Source: Pseudomonas sp. GCEP-101 (GTDB lineage Bacteria > Pseudomonadota > Gammaproteobacteria > Pseudomonadales > Pseudomonadaceae). From it: 64,000 nucleotides of DNA. Below, piece by piece: positions 8,715-17,014 of this stretch. The position numbers and the translations under genes are program-made. Numbering within the stretch: the first letter of the stretch is position 1; each line of letters opens with the position of its first letter. The DNA lies in contig NZ_CP104011.1 in NCBI RefSeq assembly GCF_025133575.1, positions 4,534,965 to 4,598,964 of the forward strand, read 5' to 3'. Under the pieces are notes generated by a model. The model had not been told where the DNA came from, did not search any database, and saw nothing but the letters and a program-made list of their open reading frames with translations.

Positions 8715-8790
8715 TTCGCGAGCTAGCTCGCTCCTACGAAAACACTGCGGAGCCCGGCGCTGGCTGTAGGAGCGAGCTGGCTCGCGAACT
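8715..8790. repeat. Inverted REP pair (REPIN), GAGC-stem type
   Basis: Two facing copies of the palindrome GCGAGC-N2-GCTCGC with the conserved GTAGGAGC end, one inverted at 8715-8738 and one direct at 8766-8788. Placed just after otsA. Confidence 0.85.
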
Positions 8791-8863
8791 CGCTCGGGCG
8801 TGATCGAGGGTAGGGCCCGCTCTTACAGGGCGCATCGGCGCCCGCCGTTCTGCCCGTGAAACG

Positions 8864-8888
8864 AAAAACCCCGCCTGGGCGGGGTTTT
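8864..8888. terminator. Bidirectional intrinsic terminator between otsA and the small convergent gene
   Basis: AACCCCGC / GCGGGGTT stem with an A-run before and a T-run after, so it can serve both the plus-strand otsA transcript and the minus-strand gene ending at 8906. Confidence 0.85.
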
Positions 8889-8905
8889 CTCTGAGCCTTC
8901 GAAGG

Positions 8906-9073
8906 CTAGGGCGCAGGCTTCTTGCCCTCGGACTTCGCCCATTGCGACTTCCGCTCGACCTTCACAGCCAACTGGCCCACGGGAATTTCCTGGATTTCGC
9001 CACCCTGGGAGAGGAAGGCGGCAATCTTCTCATCGAGCTCCGAACGTTCGCGAATCAGCTGTGAATCCGTCAT
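8906..9073 (-). CDS. Small conserved hypothetical protein (55 aa)
   Basis: The product starts MTDSQLIRERSELDEKIAAF, continues LSQGGEIQEIPVGQLAVKVE and ends in a basic tail (SEGKKPAP). It is mainly helical followed by a short strand, soluble, with no signal or membrane segment. The start at 9073 has AGGTGATTT upstream. I recognise it only as a type of small protein common in Pseudomonas with a G-G-x-[IV]-x-x-[IV]-P motif; function unknown. It is divergent from the cold-shock gene and bounded by a terminator. Confidence 0.7.
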   Translation of the reverse strand: MTDSQLIRERSELDEKIAAFLSQGGEIQEIPVGQLAVKVERKSQWAKSEGKKPAP

Positions 9074-9199
9074 GAAATCACCTATGCGTTGGGGCGCCAA
9101 ACCGGCCCCGCCAGCCTACACGTCTTTTGCCAATTACGCCGAGATTGCTCGACCATTTGTCAAAATCACCACGGCACGTGAAAAAAAACTATGAATCGC

Positions 9200-9364
9200 C
9201 GCCAAAACTTGTATTCTGCATGGGCTGCCTGCCCAGTAACGAGTTCCGCGACTTGATGTTCTTCTACAAGATGCTCCATCTCCTCGGCACCTCTTCACTA
9301 CGCATTCAGCTCATCGCCGGTCGGCATTCGGCCGGCCTTTAGCATTCTTTTAGGAGACAACATC
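9200..9364 (+). promoter_or_regulatory. Long structured 5' leader of the cold-shock gene
   Basis: About 150 bases without a convincing reading frame precede the cold-shock start. They include a GC hairpin GCCGG(TC)-loop-GGCCGGC near 9316-9340 close to the ribosome site TTTTAGGAGAC. Long structured leaders that act as thermosensors are known for cspA-type mRNAs; the promoter itself (AT-rich stretch 9160-9215) is inferred. Confidence 0.4.
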
Positions 9365-9574
9365 ATGTCCGATCGTCAAAACGGCATCGTCAAGTGGTTC
9401 AACGCTGAGAAGGGCTTCGGCTTCATCACCCCGGAAAGCGGCCCGGACGTATTCGTTCACTTCCGTCAAATCGAAGGCAACGGCTACAAGTCCCTCGACG
9501 AAGGCCAGAAGGTCAGCTTCGTTGTGACTGCCGGCCAGAAAGGCCCGCAAGCTGAACAAGTTCGCGCTGTCTAA
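9365..9574 (+). CDS. CspA-family cold-shock protein
   Basis: 69 aa, exactly one cold-shock (OB-fold) domain. It has RNP1 (KGFGFI) and RNP2 (VFVHF) motifs plus the aromatic surface starting GIVKWFNAEKGFGFI. It binds single-stranded RNA/DNA and melts mRNA structure. Ser/Gly variants around RNP2 (VFVHFRQIEGNGYKSL) are normal for pseudomonad paralogues. Monocistronic: long leader upstream, strong terminator immediately downstream. Confidence 0.97.
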   Translation: MSDRQNGIVKWFNAEKGFGFITPESGPDVFVHFRQIEGNGYKSLDEGQKVSFVVTAGQKGPQAEQVRAV

Positions 9575-9593
9575 TCGACATCGCTGACGAAAG

Positions 9594-9620
9594 AGCCCCG
9601 CTTCGGCGGGGCTTTTTTTT
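9594..9620 (+). terminator. Intrinsic terminator of the cold-shock gene
   Basis: AGCCCCGC-TTCG-GCGGGGCT stem-loop with a UUCG-type tetraloop followed by eight T residues. Confidence 0.95.
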
Positions 9621-9660
9621 GCCTGCGATTCATGGCGGCGGCGGCTCCTGCGCGCAAAGC

Positions 9661-9691
9661 AAAACGCCCGGTGCACGGCACCGGGCGTTTT
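9661..9691 (-). terminator. Terminator downstream of the MFS gene (bidirectional)
   Basis: Perfect stem AAAACGCCCGGTGC / GCACCGGGCGTTTT with a 3-nt loop, 25 bases past the MFS stop codon at 9717. Confidence 0.9.
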
Positions 9692-9716
9692 CGCAGGCGT
9701 TGGAGCGGCCTTCAGG

Positions 9717-10994
9717 TCACTCCTGCTGGGGGTCGAACTGCTTGTCGCGGATCAGCAGGGCGGGGATCACGCCGCATATGAAGTACGCCGCGCCCATCAC
9801 CAGGAAGCCCACGCCGATGGACATCTGGGTGGCGAGGAAGCCGATCACCGCCGGGGCGATGGCCGCGCCGATGCGCCCGATGTTGTAGGCGCCGCCCACT
9901 GCCGTGCCGCGGAAGGCGGCGGCGAAGCTCTCGGTCATGTAGGTCGCGTTGACGCCGTAGGGGATGCCGTAGAGGAAGCCGAACACCACCAGCATCCAGA
10001 GAATGTTCTCCGGGCTGTGGAACAGCACGATCACCGGCAGGAACACTGCGGTGCCCAGGGCGCCGAAGGAGAACACCGTGCGGCGGCCGAACCAGTCGGC
10101 GGCAATGCCGGCCAGTACCTTGCCGAGGATCATCGCCGCGTAGGTGCCGACCAGGTAGGCGGTCATCGCCTTGAAGTTCATGCCCATCTCGGTTTCCAGG
10201 TACGACGGCATCCAGTTGTTCACGCCGTAGTAGCCGAACTGCAGGAAGCCGGCGGTCAGCGCCCAGAACAGGAACATGCGGCTGGCCTGCGGGTCGCTGA
10301 AGATCTGCCGGAAGGCGTTCTGCCGGGGCGCGGCGGGCTGGCTCGACGGAGCGGCGGCCTTGCGCTGCTGGCGTTCGGCCTGCGCCTGGACCCAGGCGGC
10401 GGGCTCGGGGATCAGCTTGCGCATGGCCACGGCCAGCACCACCGGGATGATGGCGATGTAGAACAGGTAGCGCCAGCCGTGATCCGGCAGGATCCAGCCG
10501 GCCAGCAGGGTGGCGACGATGTAGCCGACCGACCAGCCGGCCTGCAGGGTGCCCAGCACCGTGGTGCGGTACTTGGTCGGTACGTATTCGGCCATCAGCG
10601 TGTTGCAGGCGACGTACAGTGCGCCCAGGCCCAGCGAGGCGACGAAGCGCGCGGCGGCGAACTGCCAGTAGTTATGGGTCAGCCCGAGGACGGCGGTGCC
10701 GACGGAGAACAGCACGATGGTCCAGGCCACCGTCCTGACCCGGCCGAAGCGGTCGCAGGCCCAGCCGCCGTAGATGCCGCCGAAGGCCATGCCGGCCAGG
10801 GTGACGCTGCCCAGGCTGCCGGCCTGGAGGTTGCTCAGGCCGAACTCGGCCTTGAGGCTGGTGAGGCTGTAGGAGAGCAGCATGAGGTCCGCGCCGTCGA
10901 TCAGCAGACCGAGGAAGCAGAAGGCGAAGACCAGTATCCAGGTCTTGCTCTGTGTGGCGGTTGTCGCCGCCGTGGCGGAAGCAGTGTTTTCCAT
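9717..10994 (-). CDS. MFS transporter, aromatic acid/dicarboxylate:H+ symporter type (DcaK/PcaK-like)
   Basis: 425 aa if started at the ATG at 10994 (AGGTAA nine bases upstream). Twelve predicted membrane segments, with MFS signatures GGIYGGWACDRFGRVRTV between TM2 and TM3 and AGIAADWFGRRTVFS in the second half. Acidic TM1 (LLIDGADLMLLSYSL) marks the aromatic-acid/H+ symporter branch. It should import an organic acid for the adjacent CoA pathway. Odd point: the preceding acyl-CoA dehydrogenase frame has no stop codon and reads in phase straight into this gene, so an 850-residue fusion is formally encoded. Confidence 0.87.
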   Translation of the reverse strand: MENTASATAATTATQSKTWILVFAFCFLGLLIDGADLMLLSYSLTSLKAEFGLSNLQAGSLGSVTLAGMAFGGIYGGWACDRFGRVRTVAWTIVLFSVGTAVLGLTHNYWQFAAARFVASLGLGALYVACNTLMAEYVPTKYRTTVLGTLQAGWSVGYIVATLLAGWILPDHGWRYLFYIAIIPVVLAVAMRKLIPEPAAWVQAQAERQQRKAAAPSSQPAAPRQNAFRQIFSDPQASRMFLFWALTAGFLQFGYYGVNNWMPSYLETEMGMNFKAMTAYLVGTYAAMILGKVLAGIAADWFGRRTVFSFGALGTAVFLPVIVLFHSPENILWMLVVFGFLYGIPYGVNATYMTESFAAAFRGTAVGGAYNIGRIGAAIAPAVIGFLATQMSIGVGFLVMGAAYFICGVIPALLIRDKQFDPQQE

Positions 10995-11114
10995 GAACGA
11001 ATTACCTGTTGTAGTTGTTGGCGGGCCGGTAGACCGGCCCTCGGTAAGCGTGCGTACGAATCCTGCTGGCGGGCGTGGGGGAGTGGCCCTGCGCCCGCCC
11101 CGTGGGGGTCCGGA

Positions 11115-12263
11115 CTGGGCTTCGCGAATCATGTTGCGAGCGATGATCACCTGCTGGATCTGGGTGGTGCCCTCGTAGAGTCGGAACAGGCGGACGTCGC
11201 GGTAGAAGCGCTCGATGGCGTATTCGCTGACGTAGCCGGCGCCGCCGTGGATCTGCACGCAGCGGTCGGCGACGCGGCCGCACATCTCGGTGGCGAACAT
11301 CTTCGCGCAGGAGGCTTCGGTGCTGACGTTGCGGCCCTCGTCGCGCTTGCGCGCGGCGTCCAGCACCATGCAGCGGGCGGCGTAGATCTCGGCCTTGCTG
11401 TCGGCGAGCATCGCCTGGATCAGCTGGAATTCGGCAATCGGCTGGCCGAACTGCTTGCGCTCCAGGGCGTACTGCAGCGCGTCGGCGAGCATGCGCTCGG
11501 CGGCGCCGACGCTCAGCGCGGCGATGTGCAGCCGGCCCTTGTCGAGCACCTTCATGGCGGTCTTGAAGCCGACGCCCTCGACGCCGCCGATGAGTTGGCT
11601 GGCGGGGATGCGCACGTTGTCGAAGATCACGTCGCTGGTGTGCGCGCCTTTCTGGCCCATCTTGTGGTCCGGCTTGCCCAGGGAAATACCCGGCGTGCCG
11701 CGCTCGACGATGAACGCACTGATGCCGCCGGAACCCTTGATCGCCGGGTTGGTGCGCGCCATCACGGTGTAGATGCCGGCATGCGGGGCGTTGGTGATGA
11801 AGCGCTTGGTGCCGTTGAGCACGTAGAAGTCGCCGTCGCGCACGGCGCTGGTCTTCAGCGAGGCGGCGTCGGAGCCCGAGTCCGGCTCGGTCAGGCAGAA
11901 GGCGCCGAGCAGTTCGCCGCTGGCGAGCTTGGGCAGGTAGTGGGCTTTCTGCTCCGGCGTGCCGTCGATGAGGATGCCGATGGAGCCGATGCCGTTGTTG
12001 GTGCCGATGTAGGAGCGGAAGGCGGGGGAGGTGCGGCCGAGTTCGAAGGTGATGTTCACCTCTTCTTCCATGGTCACGCCCAGGCCGCCGAACTCTTCGG
12101 GGATGGTCAGGCCGAACAGGCCCATCTCGCGCATCTGCTCGATGATGTCCTGGGGGATGGCATCGGTCTCGGCGACCTCGTTTTCCCGCGGGATCAGCAC
12201 TTCGCCGACGAACTGGTGGATGGAATCCAGAAGTATCTGCAGCGTTTCTGGGTCTCGGATCAT
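11115..12263 (-). CDS. Acyl-CoA dehydrogenase (DcaA-like), frame open into the MFS gene
   Basis: FAD enzyme introducing the alpha-beta double bond into an acyl-CoA. The family-homologous part covers 383 residues from ATG 12263 (GAGGAG five bases upstream) to MIREAQ. Motifs: LGAFCLTEPDSGSDAASLKT, VLNGTKRFITNA, the FAD/dimer region, and the catalytic Glu364 in RLYEGTTQIQQV, the normal C-terminal position. After MIREAQ a 40-codon Pro/Gly/Arg-rich stretch with DNA hairpins follows without any stop and continues in phase into the MFS protein. Normal family members end at this point, so either the stop was lost or a fusion exists. The end coordinate given is the family boundary, not a stop codon. 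Confidence 0.85.
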
Positions 12264-12322
12264 GTGCACTCCTCAAAAGGCCCGCGGGCGGGCCTGTCTG
12301 GCGAGGCACCGTCACCCGAGCA

Positions 12323-13189
12323 TCAACGAGCGGCGGCACCTATGTTGTTGACCATGTTGATCAGGCGGGGCCCGATGTCGTCCTCGAGCTTCTCGCGGGT
12401 CAGCTGGAAGCTCGGGCCGCCGCAGTTGAAGGCCAGCAGCCCGTACTGCGGGTGTACCAAGGGCACCGCGACGGAGTTGACGTCGCGGTGCCATTCGCCG
12501 ATCGACAGGCAATAGCCGTAATCGGTGAAGTCCCTGAAGGCACGGTCCAGACCCTTGCGGATGGCCGGCCAGTTTTCCGGTTCGCGTTCGCGAATGTGGT
12601 CGAGCAGGAATTCCCGCTCGTTCTCCGGCATCGCCGCGAGGCACGCGCGGCCCACCGAACTCGCCGCCAGCGGCAGGTAGCTGCCGATCTGCCGGCGCAT
12701 CGTCATGTTTCCCTGCCCCTGCACGACGTCCAGGTAGACCATCTGCAGGCGGTCGCGGGCCGCCATGGCTACCGCCGCCTGGGCGTGGTTGGCCAGTTCT
12801 TCCATCAGCGGGTGGGCCACCGCGCGGATCGACAGGTTCGACAGCATCGCGTAGCCGAAGCCCAGCACGCCGACGTCCAGCTGGTACTTGCCTGAATGCA
12901 CCTCGCGCTTGAGGCAACCCAGGCGCATCAGGGTATTGGTCAGGCGTGTCACGGTCGGCTTGGGCAGGTCGGTCTTGCGGGCCAGGTCCTGGTTGCTCAG
13001 CACGTTTTCCCGTGGCGTGAAGCAACGCAGGATCTCCAGGCCGCGGGCCAGGGCCGTCACGAACTGACCGCTGTTTTCCTCTTCGCTCAACGCGGTGGCC
13101 GGGTCATACAGGCCCCGTTCCAGCAGGCCGATTTCGCCTTCGTTTTTTGTCGGCGCAGCCGAATCCATCTCCGTCTTGTTGCGGCGCAT
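12323..13189 (-). CDS. IclR-family transcriptional regulator (PcaR/DcaR-like)
   Basis: 288 aa. N-terminal winged HTH (residues about 45-105: ALARGLEILRCFTPRENVLS, DLARKTDLPKPTVTRLTNTL) and C-terminal IclR effector domain (about 115-285: VAMAARDRLQMVYLDVVQGQ, GRACLAAMP, SVAVPLVHPQYGLLAFNCGG). The 40-residue N-terminal extension is longer than usual. It is divergent from the enoyl-CoA hydratase gene and shares a gap with two near-identical dyads, so it most likely controls both directions in response to a pathway acid or CoA ester. Start chosen at 13189 because of GGGGT upstream. Confidence 0.92.
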   Translation of the reverse strand: MRRNKTEMDSAAPTKNEGEIGLLERGLYDPATALSEEENSGQFVTALARGLEILRCFTPRENVLSNQDLARKTDLPKPTVTRLTNTLMRLGCLKREVHSGKYQLDVGVLGFGYAMLSNLSIRAVAHPLMEELANHAQAAVAMAARDRLQMVYLDVVQGQGNMTMRRQIGSYLPLAASSVGRACLAAMPENEREFLLDHIREREPENWPAIRKGLDRAFRDFTDYGYCLSIGEWHRDVNSVAVPLVHPQYGLLAFNCGGPSFQLTREKLEDDIGPRLINMVNNIGAAAR

Positions 13190-13231
13190 GGTAGAACCCC
13201 TATTCACGGAAAATCAATAAAATAAAATGCA

Positions 13232-13248
13232 GTTTCGTCAGGCGAAAT
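13232..13248. promoter_or_regulatory. Probable IclR-regulator operator 1
   Basis: GTTTCGTCAGGCGAAAT is an imperfect dyad 43 bp upstream of the regulator start. It shares TG[CT]AGTTTCGTCAG[AG]CGAAA with the second site at 13395, so it probably serves autoregulation. Confidence 0.7.
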
Positions 13249-13394
13249 TGTAATGGGTCTGAGAGGTTTCGTACAGAAGCCACCTAAAAAATATTGCAGG
13301 CCGCTTAGATAAAGGCTTTTAGAGGTGGTTCCGATCAACACCGTTTACAGGCTGGATGGCCTGTCACTATGATGAAATCAAAATACGGAATGTA

Positions 13395-13411
13395 GTTTCG
13401 TCAGACGAAAC
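13395..13411. promoter_or_regulatory. Probable IclR-regulator operator 2
   Basis: GTTTCGTCAGACGAAAC is a perfect dyad (8-bp arms, 1-bp centre) 22 bp before the enoyl-CoA hydratase start, where a bound protein would overlap the transcription start. The IclR family binds short palindromes of this size. Confidence 0.75.
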
Positions 13412-13432
13412 AAGTGTGAGGGTAAAGCTCCC

Positions 13433-14209
13433 ATGAATACCAGCGTGGTTCATCTCGATATCCGGGCCGATGGCGTGGCAGTGGTGCGCATCGACCGACC
13501 GGAAGCCAAAAATGCCCTGAACGCTGCCGTGCGCCAGCAACTGGCCGAACATTTCCGCGCGCTCAGTGACAACCCGGCGGTGCGTGCGGTGGTGCTCACC
13601 GGCGGCGAGGCCTGTTTCGTCGCCGGGGCGGATATCCGCGAGTTCGCCCAGGCCAGCCCCATCGAGATGTACCGCCGCCATACCGAACTGCTGTGGGAAG
13701 CCATCTCGCGCTGCCCCAAGCCGGTGATCGCCGCGGTGAACGGCTTCGCCCTGGGCGGCGGCTGCGAGCTGGCGATGCACTGCGACATCATCGTCGCCGG
13801 TGAATCGGCGCGCTTCGGCCAGCCGGAAGTGAAGCTCGGCCTGATGCCCGGCGCCGGCGGCACCCAGCGGCTGATCCGCGCGGTGGGCAAGTTCCAGGCA
13901 ATGCGCATCGCCCTGACCGGCTGCCTGATCAAGGCGCCCGAAGCCCTGGCCATCGGCATGCTCAGCGAAGTGGTGGAAGACGCCCGTACGCTGCCCCGCG
14001 CGCTGGAACTGGCCGCCGAGATCGCCGCGCTGCCGCCGCTGGCCGTGGCGCAGATCAAGGAGGTGATGCTCGCCGGCGCCGACCTGCCGCTGGACAGCGC
14101 CCTGACCCTGGAGCGCAAGGCCTTCCAGCTGTTGTTCGATTCGAAGGACCAGAAGGAGGGCGCCGCCGCCTTCCTGGAAAAACGCCAAGCCAGCTTCCTG
14201 GGAGAATGA
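13433..14209 (+). CDS. Enoyl-CoA hydratase/isomerase family protein
   Basis: 258 aa crotonase-fold enzyme, expected to hydrate the 2-enoyl-CoA made by the acyl-CoA dehydrogenase. Oxyanion-hole segments are FVAGADIREFA and FALGGGCELAM. Both catalytic glutamates of the hydratase type are present, Glu112 and Glu132, with the standard spacing of 20. First gene of the plus-strand operon; its stop overlaps an upstream candidate start of the next gene. Closest role by context: DcaE/PaaF-like. Confidence 0.93.
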   Translation: MNTSVVHLDIRADGVAVVRIDRPEAKNALNAAVRQQLAEHFRALSDNPAVRAVVLTGGEACFVAGADIREFAQASPIEMYRRHTELLWEAISRCPKPVIAAVNGFALGGGCELAMHCDIIVAGESARFGQPEVKLGLMPGAGGTQRLIRAVGKFQAMRIALTGCLIKAPEALAIGMLSEVVEDARTLPRALELAAEIAALPPLAVAQIKEVMLAGADLPLDSALTLERKAFQLLFDSKDQKEGAAAFLEKRQASFLGE

Positions 14210-14211
14210 GC

Positions 14212-15756
14212 ATGACCCTTTCGTTTGGCAGCGAGCGCATCCAGCGCATCGCCATCGTCGGCACCGGCGTCATGGGCAGCGGCATCGCCCAGATCGCCGC
14301 CCAGGCCGGCATCCAGGTAAAACTCTTCGACGCCCGCGAGGGCGCCGCGCAAGCCGCCCGCGACCACCTCGGGCAAACCCTCGCCAAGCTGGCGGAGAAG
14401 GGCAAGATCACCGCCGACGAGGCCGACGCCACCCTGGCGCGTCTGCAGGTTGCCGGCTCGCTGGGCGAGCTGGCGGATTCCGACCTGGTGGTCGAGGCGA
14501 TCATCGAACGGCTGGACGCCAAGCAGGCGCTGCTGGCCGAGCTGGAGGCGGTGGTCAGCGCCGACTGCATACTCGCCACCAACACCTCGTCGCTGTCAGT
14601 CACCAGTATCGCCCGTGGCTGCCAGCGCCCGCAGCGGGTGGCGGGTTTCCACTTCTTCAACCCGGTGCCGCTGATGAAGGTGGTCGAGGTCATCGACGGC
14701 CTGGCCGGCGATCCGCAGGTCGGCGATTGCCTGATAGCGCTGGCCACGCGCATGGGCCACCGCGGCATCCGCGCCAAGGACACCCCCGGCTTCATCATCA
14801 ACCATGCCGGCCGTGCCTACAGCACCGAAGCACTGCAGATGCTCAAGGAAGGTATCGCCGAACCGGCCGACATCGACCGCATCCTGCGTGAGGGCCTGGG
14901 CTTCCGCATGGGCCCGCTGGAGCTGTTCGACCTCACCGCGCTGGACGTGTCGCACCCGGTGATCGAAACCATCTACAACCAGTTCTACCAGGAGCCGCGC
15001 TATCGCCCCGCGGCGCTGACCCGGCAGATGCTCGAGGCCGGCTTCGTCGGGCGCAAGGCCGGCCGTGGCTTCTACCGCTACGCCGACGGCAAGATGATCG
15101 ACCCGCCCGCGCCGCAGCCGGTGCCGAGCGTGACGGCCATGCCGCCGGTGTGGATCGGCGCGGAGAACGACCCGGATCGCCAACGCCTCGGCGAATTGTT
15201 GAAGAGCCTAGGCGCGAACCTGGAGCAGGGCGCCGAGCCGAGCAGCGAGGCGCTGTGCCTGCTCGCTCCCTATGGCGTGGATGCGACCACGGCCTGCCAG
15301 CACTTCGGCACCGACCCGGCGCGCACCCTGTGTATCGACCTGCTGCTGGACCTGCAGCGCCACCGCTGCCTGATGCAGAACCCGGCGACCTCCAGCGCCA
15401 TGCGCGATGTTGCCCATGCGCTGCTCGCCTCTGACGGCGTCGGCGTCACGGTCATCAACGACAGCGTCGGCTTCGTTGCGCAGCGCGTCCTGGCGCTGAT
15501 CGTCAACCTGGCCGGCGACATCGTCCAGCAGCGCATCGCCAGCGTCGACGACCTCGACGAAGGTGTGCGCCGTGGACTGGGCTACCCGCAGGGCCCGTTG
15601 GCCTGGGGCGACAGCGTCGGCCCGGCGCGCCTGCTGCACATTCTCGAACGCATGACCGGCCTGACCGGCGATGCCCGCTACCGCCCCGGCCCCTGGCTGC
15701 GCCGCCGCGCCGCGCTGGGGCTGTCGCTGCGCCACGCCGAGCCCGCGCTGGGCTGA
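14212..15756 (+). CDS. 3-hydroxyacyl-CoA dehydrogenase (PaaH/DcaH-like, duplicated C-terminal domain)
   Basis: 514 aa. N-terminal NAD-binding Rossmann domain (IAIVGTGVMGSGIAQIAAQA), then the 3HCDH signature region (HFFNPVPLMKVVEVI, TPGFIINHAGRAYSTEALQM). Two C-terminal 3HCDH helical domains follow (about 190-285 and 400-500), the long form seen in PaaH-type enzymes. It oxidises 3-hydroxyacyl-CoA to 3-oxoacyl-CoA with NAD+. The ATG at 14212 has GGGAGA at ideal spacing; the ATG at 14206 is too close to it. Confidence 0.93.
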   Translation: MTLSFGSERIQRIAIVGTGVMGSGIAQIAAQAGIQVKLFDAREGAAQAARDHLGQTLAKLAEKGKITADEADATLARLQVAGSLGELADSDLVVEAIIERLDAKQALLAELEAVVSADCILATNTSSLSVTSIARGCQRPQRVAGFHFFNPVPLMKVVEVIDGLAGDPQVGDCLIALATRMGHRGIRAKDTPGFIINHAGRAYSTEALQMLKEGIAEPADIDRILREGLGFRMGPLELFDLTALDVSHPVIETIYNQFYQEPRYRPAALTRQMLEAGFVGRKAGRGFYRYADGKMIDPPAPQPVPSVTAMPPVWIGAENDPDRQRLGELLKSLGANLEQGAEPSSEALCLLAPYGVDATTACQHFGTDPARTLCIDLLLDLQRHRCLMQNPATSSAMRDVAHALLASDGVGVTVINDSVGFVAQRVLALIVNLAGDIVQQRIASVDDLDEGVRRGLGYPQGPLAWGDSVGPARLLHILERMTGLTGDARYRPGPWLRRRAALGLSLRHAEPALG

Positions 15757-15789
15757 GGCCCGGCGTCCACCGTTTTCAAGGAGACTTCC

Positions 15790-16992
15790 ATGCTCAACGC
15801 CTATATCTACGCCGGCCTGCGCACCCCCTTCGGCCGTCACGCCGGTGCCCTGGCGCCGGTGCGCCCGGACGACCTGGTCGCCCAGGTGATCCGCGAGCTG
15901 CTGGCCCGCACCCACGTGCCCGGCGATGCCATCGAGGACGTGATCCTCGGCAACACCAACCAGGCCGGTGAAGACAGCCGCAACATCGCCCGCCATGCCG
16001 CGCTGCTGGCCGGCCTGCCGGTGACCGTGCCGGGCCAGACGGTGAACCGGCTGTGTGCCAGCGGCCTGGCTGCCGTCATCGACGCGGCGCGTGCCGTGAC
16101 CTGCGGCGAAGGCGAGCTGTTCGTCGCCGGTGGCGTGGAAAGCATGTCCCGCGCGCCCTTCGTCATGGCCAAGGCCGAGGCCGCGTACAGCCGCGATCTC
16201 ACCGTATTCGACAGCACCATCGGCGCGCGCTTCCCCAACCCGAAGATCATCGCCGGGTTCGGCAACGACAGCATGCCGGAGACCGGCGACAACGTGGCCC
16301 GCGAGTTCGGCATCAGCCGCGAGCAGGCCGACCGTTTCGCCGCCCGTTCGCAGGCCAACTACGAGGCCGCCCGCCAGGCCGGCTTCTTCGCCGAGGAAAT
16401 CCTCCCGGTCAGCGTGCCCACCGGGCGCAAGACGCCGCCGAACGTGGTCGAGCAGGACGAGCATCCGCGACCGTCGTCCGACGAGGCCGCACTGGCCCGC
16501 CTGAAGCCGCTGTTCGATGGCGGCGTGGTCACTGCCGGCAATGCCTCCGGCGTCAACGATGGCGCTGCCGCGCTGCTGATCGGCTCTGCCGCCGCCGGTG
16601 AGCGCCACGGCCTCAAACCACTGGCGCGGATTCTCTCGGCGGCGGCGGTTGGCGTCGAGCCGCGCATCATGGGCGTCGGCCCGGTGGAGGCGATCAACAA
16701 GGCGCTCGCGCGCGCCGAACTGACCCTGGCCGACATGGACATCATCGAGATCAACGAAGCCTTCGCCTCCCAGGTGCTCGGCTGCCTGCGCGGCCTGGGC
16801 GTGGACTTCGACGATGCGCGGGTCAACCCCAATGGCGGCGCCATCGCCGTTGGCCACCCGCTGGGCGCCTCCGGCGCGCGGCTGGCGCTGAGCGTGGCGC
16901 GGCAACTGCAGCGCAGCGGTCAACGCTATGCGGTGATCAGCCTGTGCATCGGCGTGGGCCAGGGGCTCGCCATGGTTATCGAGCGCGCGTGA
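15790..16992 (+). CDS. Acetyl-CoA acyltransferase / 3-oxoadipyl-CoA thiolase-type
   Basis: 400 aa thiolase with the complete catalytic set: Cys89 (VNRLCASGLAAV), His356 (VGHPLGASGARLA) and Cys386 (LCIGVGQGLA). The opening YIYAGLRTPFGRHAGALAPV resembles PcaF/PaaJ-type 3-oxoadipyl-CoA thiolases, which yield succinyl-CoA plus acetyl-CoA. That specificity would suit adipate degradation but is inferred. It lies 33 bp behind the hydroxyacyl-CoA dehydrogenase with an AAGGAG site. Confidence 0.93.
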   Translation: MLNAYIYAGLRTPFGRHAGALAPVRPDDLVAQVIRELLARTHVPGDAIEDVILGNTNQAGEDSRNIARHAALLAGLPVTVPGQTVNRLCASGLAAVIDAARAVTCGEGELFVAGGVESMSRAPFVMAKAEAAYSRDLTVFDSTIGARFPNPKIIAGFGNDSMPETGDNVAREFGISREQADRFAARSQANYEAARQAGFFAEEILPVSVPTGRKTPPNVVEQDEHPRPSSDEAALARLKPLFDGGVVTAGNASGVNDGAAALLIGSAAAGERHGLKPLARILSAAAVGVEPRIMGVGPVEAINKALARAELTLADMDIIEINEAFASQVLGCLRGLGVDFDDARVNPNGGAIAVGHPLGASGARLALSVARQLQRSGQRYAVISLCIGVGQGLAMVIERA

Positions 16993-17014
16993 GCGCGCCT
17001 GCGAGGAGTTGAAG

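Noticed and set aside
10017..12515. Plus-strand open frame of 832 codons opposite the acyl-CoA dehydrogenase and MFS genes
   Set aside because: Antisense shadow of two recognised proteins; low-complexity translation.
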